A stretch of 64,000 nucleotides of DNA from Nonomuraea basaltis (GTDB lineage Bacteria; Actinomycetota; Actinomycetes; Streptosporangiales; Streptosporangiaceae), in the NCBI RefSeq assembly GCF_005893125.1, contig NZ_VCJS01000034.1, forward strand, positions 19,842 through 83,841, read 5' to 3'. The position numbers and the translations under genes were made by a program. The first letter of the stretch is position 1; every line of letters starts with the position of its first letter. The notes below the pieces were generated by a model, which searched no databases, was not told the origin of the DNA, and saw only the letters and a program-made list of their open reading frames with translations. Positions 42,291 through 50,689 of this stretch are shown one piece after another.

Positions 42291-42848
42291 ATGACCGAGA
42301 GAGCCGACGACGAGAGCGGCATGATCGAGAGAGCCGACAACGCGCCCACGGCCGACGCGCTGCGGTTCCTCGAACGCTTCGCCGTGATCATGTCTGACTC
42401 GGGTTATCCGCGCATGGCCGCACGCGTGCTCGCGGCGCTCCTCATCGCCGACGACGGCCGGCGTACCGCCGCCGAACTCGCCGACGTGCTGCAGGTCGGC
42501 CCGTCGGCCGTCTCGGGTGCGGTGAAGTACCTGATGAGGGTCGGGATGGTGGCCCGGGAGCGGGCCCCCGGAGAGCGTCGTGATCATTACCGCGTCGACC
42601 AGACGGCTTGGTACAAAGCGGCAGCGTCGAGTGACGAGGTGTTCCGTCGCTTCGAGGAGGGGGCGCGCGATGGGGCCGAGGTGCTCGGCACGGACACGCC
42701 CGCGGGTGCCCGGATGGACGAGACCCGGCGCTTCTTCGCGTTCCTCCGCAGCGAGGTCCCCCAGCTTCTGCATAAGTGGAACGAGTTGAACGCTCAGCCC
42801 GCAGAGCAGTCGGGCAGCCCGGGGCGAGGAGCCCGGTCCGTCCGATGA
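42291..42848 (+). CDS. MarR/GbsR-type transcriptional regulator
   Basis: Winged-helix protein of 185 residues. The DNA-binding part is MAARVLAALLIADDGRRTAAELADVLQVGPSAVSGAVKYLMRVGMVARERAPGERRDHYRV, about residues 41-103. Its C-terminal half is helical and probably dimerises. The start ATG 42291 has AGGGG about 6 bases upstream. GTG 42285 is possible. It most likely controls the divergent ABC exporter through the palindrome at 42221-42237. Confidence 0.82.
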   Translation: MTERADDESGMIERADNAPTADALRFLERFAVIMSDSGYPRMAARVLAALLIADDGRRTAAELADVLQVGPSAVSGAVKYLMRVGMVARERAPGERRDHYRVDQTAWYKAAASSDEVFRRFEEGARDGAEVLGTDTPAGARMDETRRFFAFLRSEVPQLLHKWNELNAQPAEQSGSPGRGARSVR

Positions 42849-42894
42849 CCCGCACTTGGTGCGCGGGCTTGCCCGGGTGGCCGGGCATGCGGGT
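42848..42894 (+). terminator. Nested hairpin terminator after MarR-like gene
   Basis: Outer arms ACCCGCA (42848-42854) and TGCGGGT (42888-42894) enclose a second perfect stem GCCCGG/CCGGGC (42871-42876 and 42881-42886). A TTT follows at once. It separates the regulator from the downstream small peptide gene. Confidence 0.6.
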
Positions 42895-42962
42895 TTCATG
42901 CGCAGATCATGCGGCCGTTGATCGATCGTGGTCAGTGAAGTCAGTCGCCACGGAGGTAACAC

Positions 42963-43049
42963 ATGAAGCACATCCGACACGCAGCCGTCCGCGTCCTGGG
43001 CCGGATTCGCATGGGAGGCATGTACACCTACTGGAACTTCTTCAACTAA
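42963..43049 (+). CDS. Putative RiPP precursor peptide with aromatic C-terminus
   Basis: A 28-residue peptide gene preceded by GGAGG (42952-42956) at ideal spacing. The first ~20 residues are strongly basic (5 Arg, 1 Lys, 2 His) and contain VRVLGRIRMGGM. The C-terminus is YTYWNFFN, with five aromatic residues in eight. Only 18 bases separate it from a cytochrome P450 gene with the same orientation. Known P450-modified RiPPs (biarylitides, cittilin, tryptorubin/atropopeptides) have this gene pair, a very short precursor and an aromatic core at the C-terminus. Crosslinking of Tyr/Trp/Phe side chains is inferred. I do not recognise this core. Confidence 0.75.
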   Translation: MKHIRHAAVRVLGRIRMGGMYTYWNFFN

Positions 43050-43067
43050 CCGTCTGAGGGCCGACGA

Positions 43068-44363
43068 GTGACGCATGCAGCTGGTTCGGAGCGACCGCCC
43101 GGGCCCCGAGGGCACGGGTTGTTCGGCAACACCGAGGAGTACGACCGGGACAGGAACGGGTTTCTGGAACGGTGCCACAGTGAATACGGGGATGTCTTCT
43201 CGTTCGACGCCCGCACCATCGTGGTGTCCTCACCGGATCAGGTGCATGCGCTGCTCACCAGAACCAACAAGGATTTCCTGGCCGAGAATTCGCCGCTGGC
43301 GGGACGCGTGGACACCGAGCGGATGGCGGCCGACGCCGAGCTGTGGACCACGACCCGTCGCGCGGGCTGGCAGGGTCTGCACAGGAGGGTGGCGCAGGCG
43401 CACGCCGAGCGGCTGCGCGAGGTCTTCTTCAAGACCGTCGGTGACGGGGAGATGGACGTGCTCGCCACGATGACCGATTTCTTCGGCCGGGCGACCGCTG
43501 ACTTCTGCCTGAGCGCCGACGCGGAAGGCGTGCCGGAGACGTTGGCCGAGAACGTGGCGGCCATCGACCCCCTGTCGCGCGATTCGCTGCAGCTCCCGCC
43601 GTGGTGGCCGTCGCGCCGGGTGCGGCGCTTCGCCAGGTCCCGCAAGCGGCTCCTGGCGCTCATGTCCGACATCGTGCGCCGTCGCCGCCAGGCCGGAGAT
43701 CCGTCCGCTCAGGATCTGCTCAGCGTGCTGCTCGCCTCGGGCGACCGGGAGCTGTCCGACCTGCAGATCGAGCGGTTCCTGCGCGGGATCATGCTCGCCG
43801 CGCTCGGCGTCCCGGCCACCGCGTTCACCTGGATCGTGTACGAGCTCACCACGCGGCCGGACGTGCTGGCCCGGCTGGAGGCCGAGGCCGCTTCGGCCGG
43901 CGATGTTCCCGTCGTGGAGGAGCTGCCGTACACCGAGGCGTTCGTCAAGGAGGTGCTCAGGCTGTGGCCGCCGACCTGGCTGATCGGCAGGACCGTACGC
44001 CGGGAGACCGAGCTCGACGGTTGGCGTCTCAAGACGGGGGATCAGGTGCTGTTCAGCCTGTACCGGCTGCATCGGGATCCACGCTGGTGGTCCGACCCTG
44101 ACCGGCTGGTGCCGGAACGGTGGCTGGAGCCTCATGTCGCGCCCGTCAGGCACACCTACCTGCCGTTCGGCGCCGGGCCGCGGGTGTGCGTGGGAACCCA
44201 GCTCGGCATGATGCAGTTGACGTTGGCGACGTTCTGGCTGGTCAGCTACATGGACCTGGCTCGGCCGCAGGAGACGGCGATCGTGCCCGATTTCAGTGGT
44301 CTGCTGGTGCCGCGTGACCTGAGGGTCCGGTCGCGGAGGAAGGCCGCACGGCAGAGCGCCTGA
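43068..44363 (+). CDS. Cytochrome P450, probable RiPP-crosslinking enzyme
   Basis: P450 of 431 residues. The ExxR motif is EVLR (295-298), the heme loop is FGAGPRVCVG with Cys374, and the PERW-type meander is present (LVPERWLEP). The I-helix segment reads ALGVPATA (about 244-251). The usual acid-threonine pair is replaced by Pro-Ala, although a Thr follows one residue later. The start is GTG 43068, with GAGGG 7 bases upstream, 18 bases after the peptide gene. Its close link to an aromatic short peptide suggests oxidative biaryl or C-N crosslinking of that peptide. No ferredoxin is nearby. The 3' end overlaps the convergent SARP gene by 71 bases. Confidence 0.85.
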   Translation: MTHAAGSERPPGPRGHGLFGNTEEYDRDRNGFLERCHSEYGDVFSFDARTIVVSSPDQVHALLTRTNKDFLAENSPLAGRVDTERMAADAELWTTTRRAGWQGLHRRVAQAHAERLREVFFKTVGDGEMDVLATMTDFFGRATADFCLSADAEGVPETLAENVAAIDPLSRDSLQLPPWWPSRRVRRFARSRKRLLALMSDIVRRRRQAGDPSAQDLLSVLLASGDRELSDLQIERFLRGIMLAALGVPATAFTWIVYELTTRPDVLARLEAEAASAGDVPVVEELPYTEAFVKEVLRLWPPTWLIGRTVRRETELDGWRLKTGDQVLFSLYRLHRDPRWWSDPDRLVPERWLEPHVAPVRHTYLPFGAGPRVCVGTQLGMMQLTLATFWLVSYMDLARPQETAIVPDFSGLLVPRDLRVRSRRKAARQSA

Positions 44364-47229
44364 TCTTCTCCTGTACGTTCTGGGCCTCGGCCGCGCGGTG
44401 TTGCCTGAGATAGAGATCGAGCGCTTGCTGCCAGGCGTCCCTGGCGGCGGCGGGCCGGCCCGTTTCGTGGTGGACGTCGCCGATGCGGGCCAGGGTGTCG
44501 GCGCCCTGAAAGGTGTTGCCGAGTCTCTCGCGCAGTTCGAGGCATCGGCTGTAGTAGTCGAGCGCCTGATCGTGTTGCCGCGCCCGGTGGGCGATGTAGC
44601 CGAGGCTGTCGAGCGTGGCGGACTCGCCGTTCGAATCCTCGTACCGCTGGAACAACCCCAGAGCCTGCTCGCAGTACGAACGCGCCTTCGGGTACTGGCC
44701 GAGCTTGGCGTGGCACCATCCGGCGGCGCTGAGCGCGTTGGCCTCCCAGAGGGGGTCCCGGAGTTCCCGCTGGAGGCGCAGGGCGTTCTCCACATGAGGG
44801 AACGCGCGCTCGGGGTCGCCTCGTACGAGCCAGGCATACCCGAGGGTGTGGCTGGTGTGCGCCTGCCCGGCGAGGTCTTCGTCCTGCTCGAACAGCTTGT
44901 ACGCGAGCCCCAAGTGCTCTATGCCGTCGCCGGCCCGGGCGGCCTGGGCGTAGGCGTACCCCAGATACCAGTGGGCGAAGGCCCGGGTGCCCGGGTCGCC
45001 CAACCGCTCGGCGGCGGCCAGAGCCGTCTGCCAGGACTCGAGTCGCAGCTCGTGGTGGCACCGCTTGTGGAACGTGTCCATCGCCCAGGCCAGCCGCCAG
45101 GCGGCGGCGTCCATGCCCAGCCGTACGGCGAGCTGCTGTACGGCGATGAGGCCGGACTGCTCGGCCTCGAACCAGGCCCAGGCCGACGCGGCGTCCTCGA
45201 ATACGTCCTGGCCGCGCTCGGGGAGGATCCGCGCGGCCAGCGGACGGTTGGGGAACAGCAGCCGGTCGCCGGCGCACGCGGTGTGCACGTAGTGGTCGAC
45301 CAGGCGGGTGAGCGCCTCCGCCCGCTCATGATCGGGCCGGTCGGACTGCGCGCGTTCGGCGGCGTAGAGGCGGATCAGGTCATGCGTGCGGTACCGCCCG
45401 GGACGGTGCTGATGGATCAGGTTGGCGGCTTCCAGGTCGTGCAGCAAGACCCGGGTGCGGGAGGCGGGCAGGCCGGCGAGCGCGGCGGCCGATCGCAGGC
45501 TGATGTCCGGCCACGGCGCCAGTCCCAGCAGCGCGAACAGCCGGGCGGTGGCGGCGTCGAGAGCCTCGTACGAGGCGGTGAACGTGGCCCGGAGGTCCGT
45601 GTTCAGGTCGCCGGTCTGCAGGGCGTCGAGGCGGGTGGAGGGGCTGCTCAGCTCCTGGGCGAGGACCGACAGGGGAAAGCCGGGGTGCATGGCGGCGCGT
45701 GCGGTGAGCACGCCGACCGCCAGGGGCAGGCCGCCGCTGTGCTCCACGAGGACGGCCACGCTGTCGGGATCCTCGCCGATCCTCGATTCGCCCAGGTGGC
45801 AGCGGAGCAGGCGGCGGGTCTCGGCGGGCGTGAGGGCGTCCAGCCCGATCAGGCTCGCGCCGCGGGTGGCGTTCAGTCCAGGGAGGCGGTTACGGCTGGT
45901 GATCACTACGGTGCCACCGGGGCTGCCCGGGAGCAGCGGCTCGACCTGCGCCACGTCGCGGGCGTTGTCCAGGACGACGAGCAGGCGGCGGCCCGCGACC
46001 AGTGACCGGTAGAGCCCGGCCTGGGCCTCCTCCTCGGCGGGGATGGCCGCCGCCGGGACACCGAGGGAACCGAGAAAATGGCGCAGCGCCACATGAGCCG
46101 GCAGCGGGCCGCTGTTCGGGTCGAACCCGTGGAGGTTGACGAAGAGCTGGCCGTCGGGGAAGAGGTCGATGTTGTCGTGCGCCCAGTGCAGGGCCAGCCA
46201 GGTCTTCCCCATGCCCCCGCCGCCGCTGACGGCGGCTATGGCCACGCTGTTCGTGGTCCGGTCACGGGCGAGGCGATCCAGCTCGGCGCGTTCGCGGTCG
46301 CGGCCGACGAAGTGCGGTGGCGGAGCGGGTAACTGCCGGGGGACCGGCACGGGGACCACCGGATTGCGAGGAGCGCCATGTAGCTGATGCCGTAGTTGAT
46401 GGCGTGGCTGTTGACGGGACGGTTCCGGAGCGGTGTCCGAGGTTCCCAGAGGGGTGTCCGCGGGTTCGCGCTTGCTGTCCGAGGTGAGGATCCGCTGGTG
46501 AAGCCGCTGCAGCTCGCGTTCGGGCTCCAGCCCCAGCTCCTCGATGACCCGCTCCCGCAGCCTCCGGTAGACCGTCAGAGCGTCGGCACGCCTGCCGCTC
46601 CGATACAGGGCGAGCATGAGCCGACCGTGCGCCGGCTCCCGCAGGGGATGGTCCGTGATGACCGCGGTGAGCTCAGTGATGGCCTCGGCATACCTGCCCA
46701 TCGCGAGCATGGCCGAGCCGCGCTCCTCCACCGCTTCCAGCCTCAGCTCCTCGAGCCTGGCCGCCTCCGCCGGGACGAAGGAGCCGTCGATCCCCATCAG
46801 CGGGGCCCCGTGCCACAGGCTCAACGCCTCGTCGTAGTGGGTCATCGCGGTCTCCAGGGCACCTCCCGCCGCTGCCTCGCGGGCTTGCGCCACGCAGTCG
46901 AGGAACCTGGTCAGATCGAGCTGATCGGGCGCCAGCCGCACCACGTACCCGGGCCGCTGCGTACGGATCAGATCGTCCCCCGCGGCGATGCACGTCTTCC
47001 TGAGGTCGGAGACCAGCATCCGGACGCGGGAGGAAGGAGAGCTGGGCAGTGGCTCGCCCCACAGCGACTCCGCCAGCCGCTGGACCGACACCACACGGTT
47101 GGCGCTCAGCAGCAGGATCGTCAGCAACGCCCCCTGCTTGCCGGTCAGGACGACGTGTCCGGCATCGGTCTGGAGCTCCACCGGCCCGAGCACGCGGAAC
47201 CTGGCCCGCGTGCGACCTTCAGAATCCAC
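44293..47229 (-). CDS. Large SARP-family regulator (AfsR/DnrI-type) with NB-ARC and TPR domains
   Basis: Regulator of 978 residues. An OmpR-like winged helix (about 8-95) and a bacterial transcriptional activation domain (about 100-250) are followed by an NTPase with Walker A GGGGMGKT (about 335-342) and Walker B RRLLVVLDNA. A C-terminal TPR array (about 700-960) contains repeats such as HTLGYAWLVRGDPERAFPHVENAL. AfsR-like proteins activate antibiotic clusters, so it may switch on the adjacent peptide-P450 pair. The start is GTG 47229. It converges on the P450 with a 71-base overlap. Confidence 0.88.
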   Translation of the reverse strand: MDSEGRTRARFRVLGPVELQTDAGHVVLTGKQGALLTILLLSANRVVSVQRLAESLWGEPLPSSPSSRVRMLVSDLRKTCIAAGDDLIRTQRPGYVVRLAPDQLDLTRFLDCVAQAREAAAGGALETAMTHYDEALSLWHGAPLMGIDGSFVPAEAARLEELRLEAVEERGSAMLAMGRYAEAITELTAVITDHPLREPAHGRLMLALYRSGRRADALTVYRRLRERVIEELGLEPERELQRLHQRILTSDSKREPADTPLGTSDTAPEPSRQQPRHQLRHQLHGAPRNPVVPVPVPRQLPAPPPHFVGRDRERAELDRLARDRTTNSVAIAAVSGGGGMGKTWLALHWAHDNIDLFPDGQLFVNLHGFDPNSGPLPAHVALRHFLGSLGVPAAAIPAEEEAQAGLYRSLVAGRRLLVVLDNARDVAQVEPLLPGSPGGTVVITSRNRLPGLNATRGASLIGLDALTPAETRRLLRCHLGESRIGEDPDSVAVLVEHSGGLPLAVGVLTARAAMHPGFPLSVLAQELSSPSTRLDALQTGDLNTDLRATFTASYEALDAATARLFALLGLAPWPDISLRSAAALAGLPASRTRVLLHDLEAANLIHQHRPGRYRTHDLIRLYAAERAQSDRPDHERAEALTRLVDHYVHTACAGDRLLFPNRPLAARILPERGQDVFEDAASAWAWFEAEQSGLIAVQQLAVRLGMDAAAWRLAWAMDTFHKRCHHELRLESWQTALAAAERLGDPGTRAFAHWYLGYAYAQAARAGDGIEHLGLAYKLFEQDEDLAGQAHTSHTLGYAWLVRGDPERAFPHVENALRLQRELRDPLWEANALSAAGWCHAKLGQYPKARSYCEQALGLFQRYEDSNGESATLDSLGYIAHRARQHDQALDYYSRCLELRERLGNTFQGADTLARIGDVHHETGRPAAARDAWQQALDLYLRQHRAAEAQNVQEKIRRSAVRPSSATGPSGHAAPADH

Positions 47230-47491
47230 CTGCGACCTCCAGCCAAGCTGACGAACCGGACCGGCGGAACCTGCACCCCGACGTGTGGAAATCTGTCCAG
47301 GACATTTGTCAGGATAGTCGAGACTCGATCATGGCGGCAGCCTGCTCCGGCGGGGCGAAGCCGAGGGCTTGAGGGCACGGCGCTGCTCACCGGGCAGGCA
47401 CGATGAGCAGGCGGGGCTGTACGGCTCAGCCGCCGCGTTCCGGAGGTCGGGCATCCGGCCGCTTGCTGAGGCGCCTGCCGTACACGGTGGA

Positions 47492-47767
47492 TCAGAGCCG
47501 GATCTGGCTCCCCTGGTCGTCGACCACGTCCGCGGTCTCGTCGTCCAGCCACAGGCCGCCCGTCGCCAGGTAGCGGAATCGGTGGATGCCCGACGGCAGG
47601 ATCACCGAGATGGTGCGGGTTCCGTTGCGGCGGGGCACCAGCTCGTGCTTGCCGGGCTCCCATCCGTTGAAGTCGCCGACGACGCTGATCACGCCCGGCG
47701 GTTGATTGACAGGCATGCTGAAGGTGATCCGGGTCTTGTTGCCGAACAGTCGTGCACGTCTGAGCAT
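47492..47767 (-). CDS. Small stand-alone CBM48/AMPK-type glycogen-binding domain protein
   Basis: A 91-residue protein. The motif ISVVGDFNGWEPGKHELVPR and the following HRFRYLATGGLWLDDE are classical for isoamylase-N/CBM48 domains. Such domains are normally part of branching or debranching enzymes, and here the domain is alone. The start ATG 47767 has AAGGAG 10 bases upstream. It could bind glycogen or act as an adaptor. Function unknown. Confidence 0.75.
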   Translation of the reverse strand: MLRRARLFGNKTRITFSMPVNQPPGVISVVGDFNGWEPGKHELVPRRNGTRTISVILPSGIHRFRYLATGGLWLDDETADVVDDQGSQIRL

Positions 47768-48112
47768 CGGGGGGTGCTCCTTCCTCGGGTCGAGCAAGGC
47801 ACAGCCTCCCGTGCGTCGAGTCACAGCGCAGCACGACACGCGGGACGTAACGTGACGTTCACGGTAGTTTTCGACATGACGTCGGTCCGGGCGGTGACCA
47901 GGTCTTCGGTGCGGGGAGGGAGATCTCCGGCGCCGGCGATCGAACCAGCGTCCGGCTGCGGGCAGGAGCGGTAACGGCGTCTCGCCGGCGCAGGTCATCA
48001 GCGGTAACTGCGCGTTAACCGGCCCTTTCTCCAAGGCGGCCGTTGGCGGGCTACTGTAACGACAGGTGGACAGGGTGATTCGGGCGGCAGATATTGGACA
48101 GTGGAGGTTTTC
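47768..48112. other. Intergenic region between CBM48-like and VOC genes
   Basis: A 345-base divergent promoter region. It holds the small palindrome CGTGACGTTCACG (47851-47863), which might be an operator, and a tract of ordinary GC-rich sequence. No gene or clear promoter hexamers can be supported. Confidence 0.45.
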
Positions 48113-48532
48113 ATGGATGCGCGCCTTGACCATCTCGTCTGCTGGGTGGCCGACCAGCTCCGATCCCTGAGGTTCTACGAGCAGGTGGTCGGCCTGCCCG
48201 GGGTGCGGGCCGAGGAGTTTCGCGAGGGAAAGGCGGCTTTCCCGAGTGTGCGGATCGCGCCGGAGAGCATCCTCGACCTCATGGCGTACGAGGTCGCGCC
48301 CAGCGTGGACGAGGGCACCGGGGTGAAGGGCAGTGCCGGGCATCCGGTCAACCATTTCTGCCTGGCCGTCAGCAGGGAGGATTTCGATGCGCTGCAGGTC
48401 AGGCTGAAGCAGCACGGGGTGGAGATCACCGGCACCGGTAGCAGTTCCTTCGGGGCGCAGGGAATCGCGCCGGAGACGATTTATTTCCCGGATCCCGATG
48501 GCAACGTTCTGGAAGTTCGCTATTACCAGTGA
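48113..48532 (+). CDS. VOC-family (glyoxalase/dioxygenase-like) protein
   Basis: Protein of 139 residues made of two beta-alpha-beta-beta-beta units. The N-terminal LDHLVCWVADQLRSLRFYEQVVGLPG and the C-terminal IYFPDPDGNVLEVRYY carry the metal ligands His and Glu, with a central His in NHFCLAV. It may be a glyoxalase-like or resistance protein, substrate unknown. The start ATG 48113 has GGAGG 5 bases upstream. Confidence 0.85.
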   Translation: MDARLDHLVCWVADQLRSLRFYEQVVGLPGVRAEEFREGKAAFPSVRIAPESILDLMAYEVAPSVDEGTGVKGSAGHPVNHFCLAVSREDFDALQVRLKQHGVEITGTGSSSFGAQGIAPETIYFPDPDGNVLEVRYYQ

Positions 48533-48549
48533 ACCGCCTCGCTGCGCCC

Positions 48550-49176
48550 TCACCGCAGGGTTCTGCGGAGCTTTCCCCGTACGGCGCGGCGGACCATCGG
48601 GCCCATGTCCTCCAGGGCCGTGACCAGCGTGGCCAGCTCCTCCAGCGCGTTCAGCGCCTGATCGGCGCCTTCGGCGTCCACGCCCTCGTACAGCTCCAAT
48701 CCGACGAACGCGGCGGCCGTCGCCTTGGCCAGGCCCGACACGTCCACGAACTCGGCCAGCGGCGAGTTCGCCAGGACCCGCCGGAGCGCCTGCTCCACCT
48801 CGGCGATCCACAGGCTGAGGCCGGCGGTGGCGGCGGGGGCCAGCGTGGCGTCGGTCTGGCTGCCGGCGAGGAGCTGGGCGAGCGCCGCGACGCTGCCTTC
48901 CGCCCGCTCCTCCGCGTGCAGCGCGCGACCCAGATCCAGCAGCTCGCGGAGGGAGGTCACGGACGCGAAGCGGTCGCGGTAGAGGGCGATGCGCTGCTGG
49001 GAGCCGTGCTCGCAGGCGGCGGCGAGCAGTTGGTCGACGCTGCCGAAGTGGTAGAAGACGAGGGCCTGGTTGACGCCGGCCGTGGAGGCGATCGTACGGG
49101 CGGAGACGCCGGCGATCCCCTGCCGCTTGAGCGTCTCCAGCGCGCCTTCCAGCAGTTTCGTACGTGTGTCGGCCAC
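48550..49176 (-). CDS. TetR-family transcriptional regulator
   Basis: Regulator of 208 residues with an N-terminal helix-turn-helix (GVSARTIASTAGVNQALVFYHFGSVDQLLAA, about residues 22-52). The ligand-binding C-terminal domain is helical and acidic. The GTG start at 49176 begins MADTRTKLLEGAL. It converges on the VOC gene. Its target may be a gene in the rightward set beginning at 49313. Confidence 0.85.
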   Translation of the reverse strand: MADTRTKLLEGALETLKRQGIAGVSARTIASTAGVNQALVFYHFGSVDQLLAAACEHGSQQRIALYRDRFASVTSLRELLDLGRALHAEERAEGSVAALAQLLAGSQTDATLAPAATAGLSLWIAEVEQALRRVLANSPLAEFVDVSGLAKATAAAFVGLELYEGVDAEGADQALNALEELATLVTALEDMGPMVRRAVRGKLRRTLR

Positions 49177-49312
49177 TCGATGTCCTTACGCGTCAGCACC
49201 GGGCGTCCTCTCGCCCTGGCCTCACGTTAGCGGTGCTCCGTCCGGCGTCGAAGCGCTCACCGGCCACAGCCGCCTGTGGGAACTGTCGGCCGGGTCTGGT
49301 ACACAGGGCGGC

Positions 49313-49684
49313 ATGGGTGTGAGCGTCGATGAGTTTCTGGAGCTGCTGGACGAGCTGCCCGAGGTCCGGATGAGCCACGGCGGTGAGTGGATCGGCCTCA
49401 AGGTGCGGGACAAGGGGTTCGGCTACCTGTGGGAGGCGACCGAGACCGTCGGGCTCAAGGCCACGATCGAAGAGCAGATCGCGCTGGTCAACGAGCGGCC
49501 CGAGGTGTTCGAGGTGCAGTTCACGGCCGGGCGGTTCGGGTGGGTGGTGGTCCATCTCGACAAGATCGACTCCGATGAGCTGTTCGAGCTCGTGGCGGAG
49601 GCGTGGTGCCTGACCGCGCCCAAGCAGCTGGTGGCCGACTTCGAGGCCACCCACCAGATCGGGCAGCAGGTGCGTCCCGGGTAA
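49313..49684 (+). CDS. MmcQ/YjbR-family protein
   Basis: Protein of 123 residues resembling the MmcQ/YjbR (double-wing) family, with the conserved start VDEFLELLDELPEV and KVRDKGFGYLWE. The family binds DNA weakly in some cases, but its role is unclear. The start ATG 49313 matches the family N-terminus. Frame open upstream of it is non-coding background. It is followed by a GNAT gene after 11 bases. Confidence 0.8.
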   Translation: MGVSVDEFLELLDELPEVRMSHGGEWIGLKVRDKGFGYLWEATETVGLKATIEEQIALVNERPEVFEVQFTAGRFGWVVVHLDKIDSDELFELVAEAWCLTAPKQLVADFEATHQIGQQVRPG

Positions 49685-49695
49685 TCTCGGGCAGC

Positions 49696-50199
49696 GTGAC
49701 CGACGTGAACATCCGGCTGCGGGAGTGGCGCGACAGCGACGCGCCGGTCGTGCTCAAGGCGTTTCAGGCGCCTGATCTGCGGCGGCAGGCGGCCTGGCCG
49801 ATCGTCACGCTCAAGGACGCCCTGGGGTGGATCGCCTCCTGGCAGGGCGTCGGCCACGCCTTCGCCGTGACGGTCGACGGCTCAGGCGGGGAGCGGGTGG
49901 TCGGGAACGTGGCGGTGGCCGGGATCGACGCGCACGACAACGGATGGGTCTCCTACTGGGTCGTGCCGGAGGCCCGGGGGCGGGGGATCGCGGCGGCGGC
50001 CACGGAGAAGGCGGCCCGGTGGGCGTTCGAGGAGCGCGGGCTCTTCCGGCTCGAGCTGGGGCATCGTACGAACAATCCGGCCTCGTGCAAGGTCGCCACC
50101 AAGGCCGGGTTCCGGCCCGAGGGCATCGAGCGGGGCAAGCTCTGCTACGAGGGCGTCCGCTACGACGTCGAACGCCACGCCCGCCTGGCCACCGACTGA
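49696..50199 (+). CDS. GNAT-family N-acetyltransferase
   Basis: Acetyltransferase of 167 residues of the RimJ/RimL type. The acetyl-CoA motif is VVPEARGRGIAAAATEKAARWAFEERGLFRLEL, and the second, HRTNNPASCKVATKAGF, is typical of ribosomal-protein or amino-group acetylases. The start is GTG 49696. GTG 49705 is an alternative. Substrate unknown. Confidence 0.85.
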   Translation: MTDVNIRLREWRDSDAPVVLKAFQAPDLRRQAAWPIVTLKDALGWIASWQGVGHAFAVTVDGSGGERVVGNVAVAGIDAHDNGWVSYWVVPEARGRGIAAAATEKAARWAFEERGLFRLELGHRTNNPASCKVATKAGFRPEGIERGKLCYEGVRYDVERHARLATD

Positions 50200-50270
50200 G
50201 GTGCCCGGCGACCTCGGCGATTCCTGCCGCCGCCTGGCCAGATGACGGCGGGCTGATCTACGCTTTCTGA

Positions 50271-50648
50271 GTGGACAGCCAGAGTCTGGCCGCGGCCGGC
50301 CTCCTGGCGGCCCTGAGCCGGGCGTCGGGGATCCTCGCGGAGTTACATCACCCCTTCGTCAGACGTGAGCACTTCTCCGTCTTCATCCCGCCCGCCGGTG
50401 CCCGCATCCGCACCGCCTTCACCCTGCCCGACGGTCGCGAGGTGTCTTTCGAGGTCTCCATCGCCGCCTCCGCCGACGCCTTCCACGTGGAGGGCTCGAT
50501 CACCGCGGAAGACGAGATCATCCTCGCGTTGCCGCGCAAGAGCGTCCTGGACATCCACGACGCGCTCGTCGTGCTCGACGACTATGCCGGCGACTTGGCC
50601 GCCCCCGCCGGTCGCACGATCGACCAACTGCTGGAGGGCCTCATCTAA
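50271..50648 (+). CDS. Hypothetical protein
   Basis: Protein of 125 residues. It begins with an Ala/Leu-rich helix and continues with a mixed alpha-beta part containing FEVSIAASADAFHVEGSITAEDEIILALPRK. It is soluble, without signal peptide or cysteine. The start is GTG 50271. No family recognised. It precedes the EamA-GntR operon. Confidence 0.6.
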   Translation: MDSQSLAAAGLLAALSRASGILAELHHPFVRREHFSVFIPPAGARIRTAFTLPDGREVSFEVSIAASADAFHVEGSITAEDEIILALPRKSVLDIHDALVVLDDYAGDLAAPAGRTIDQLLEGLI

Positions 50649-50663
50649 AACAGTTGGACATGG

Positions 50664-50682
50664 TTGTCTAGTTGTCAGACAA
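50664..50682. promoter_or_regulatory. Candidate GntR operator overlapping the promoter of the EamA-GntR operon
   Basis: TTGTCAGACAA (50672-50682) is a perfect 11-bp palindrome, and a second TTGTCT half-site starts at 50664. FadR-type GntR regulators often bind sites of the TTGTC-N-GACAA kind. It overlaps a likely -10 GACAAT (50678-50683) with TTGGAC (50654-50659) 18 bases upstream. Confidence 0.6.
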
Positions 50683-50689
50683 TGCTGGA

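Noticed and set aside
47492..48811. Extended open frame upstream of the CBM48-like gene
   Set aside because: The part upstream of ATG 47767 is Arg/Gly-rich background that also overlaps the VOC gene on the other strand.
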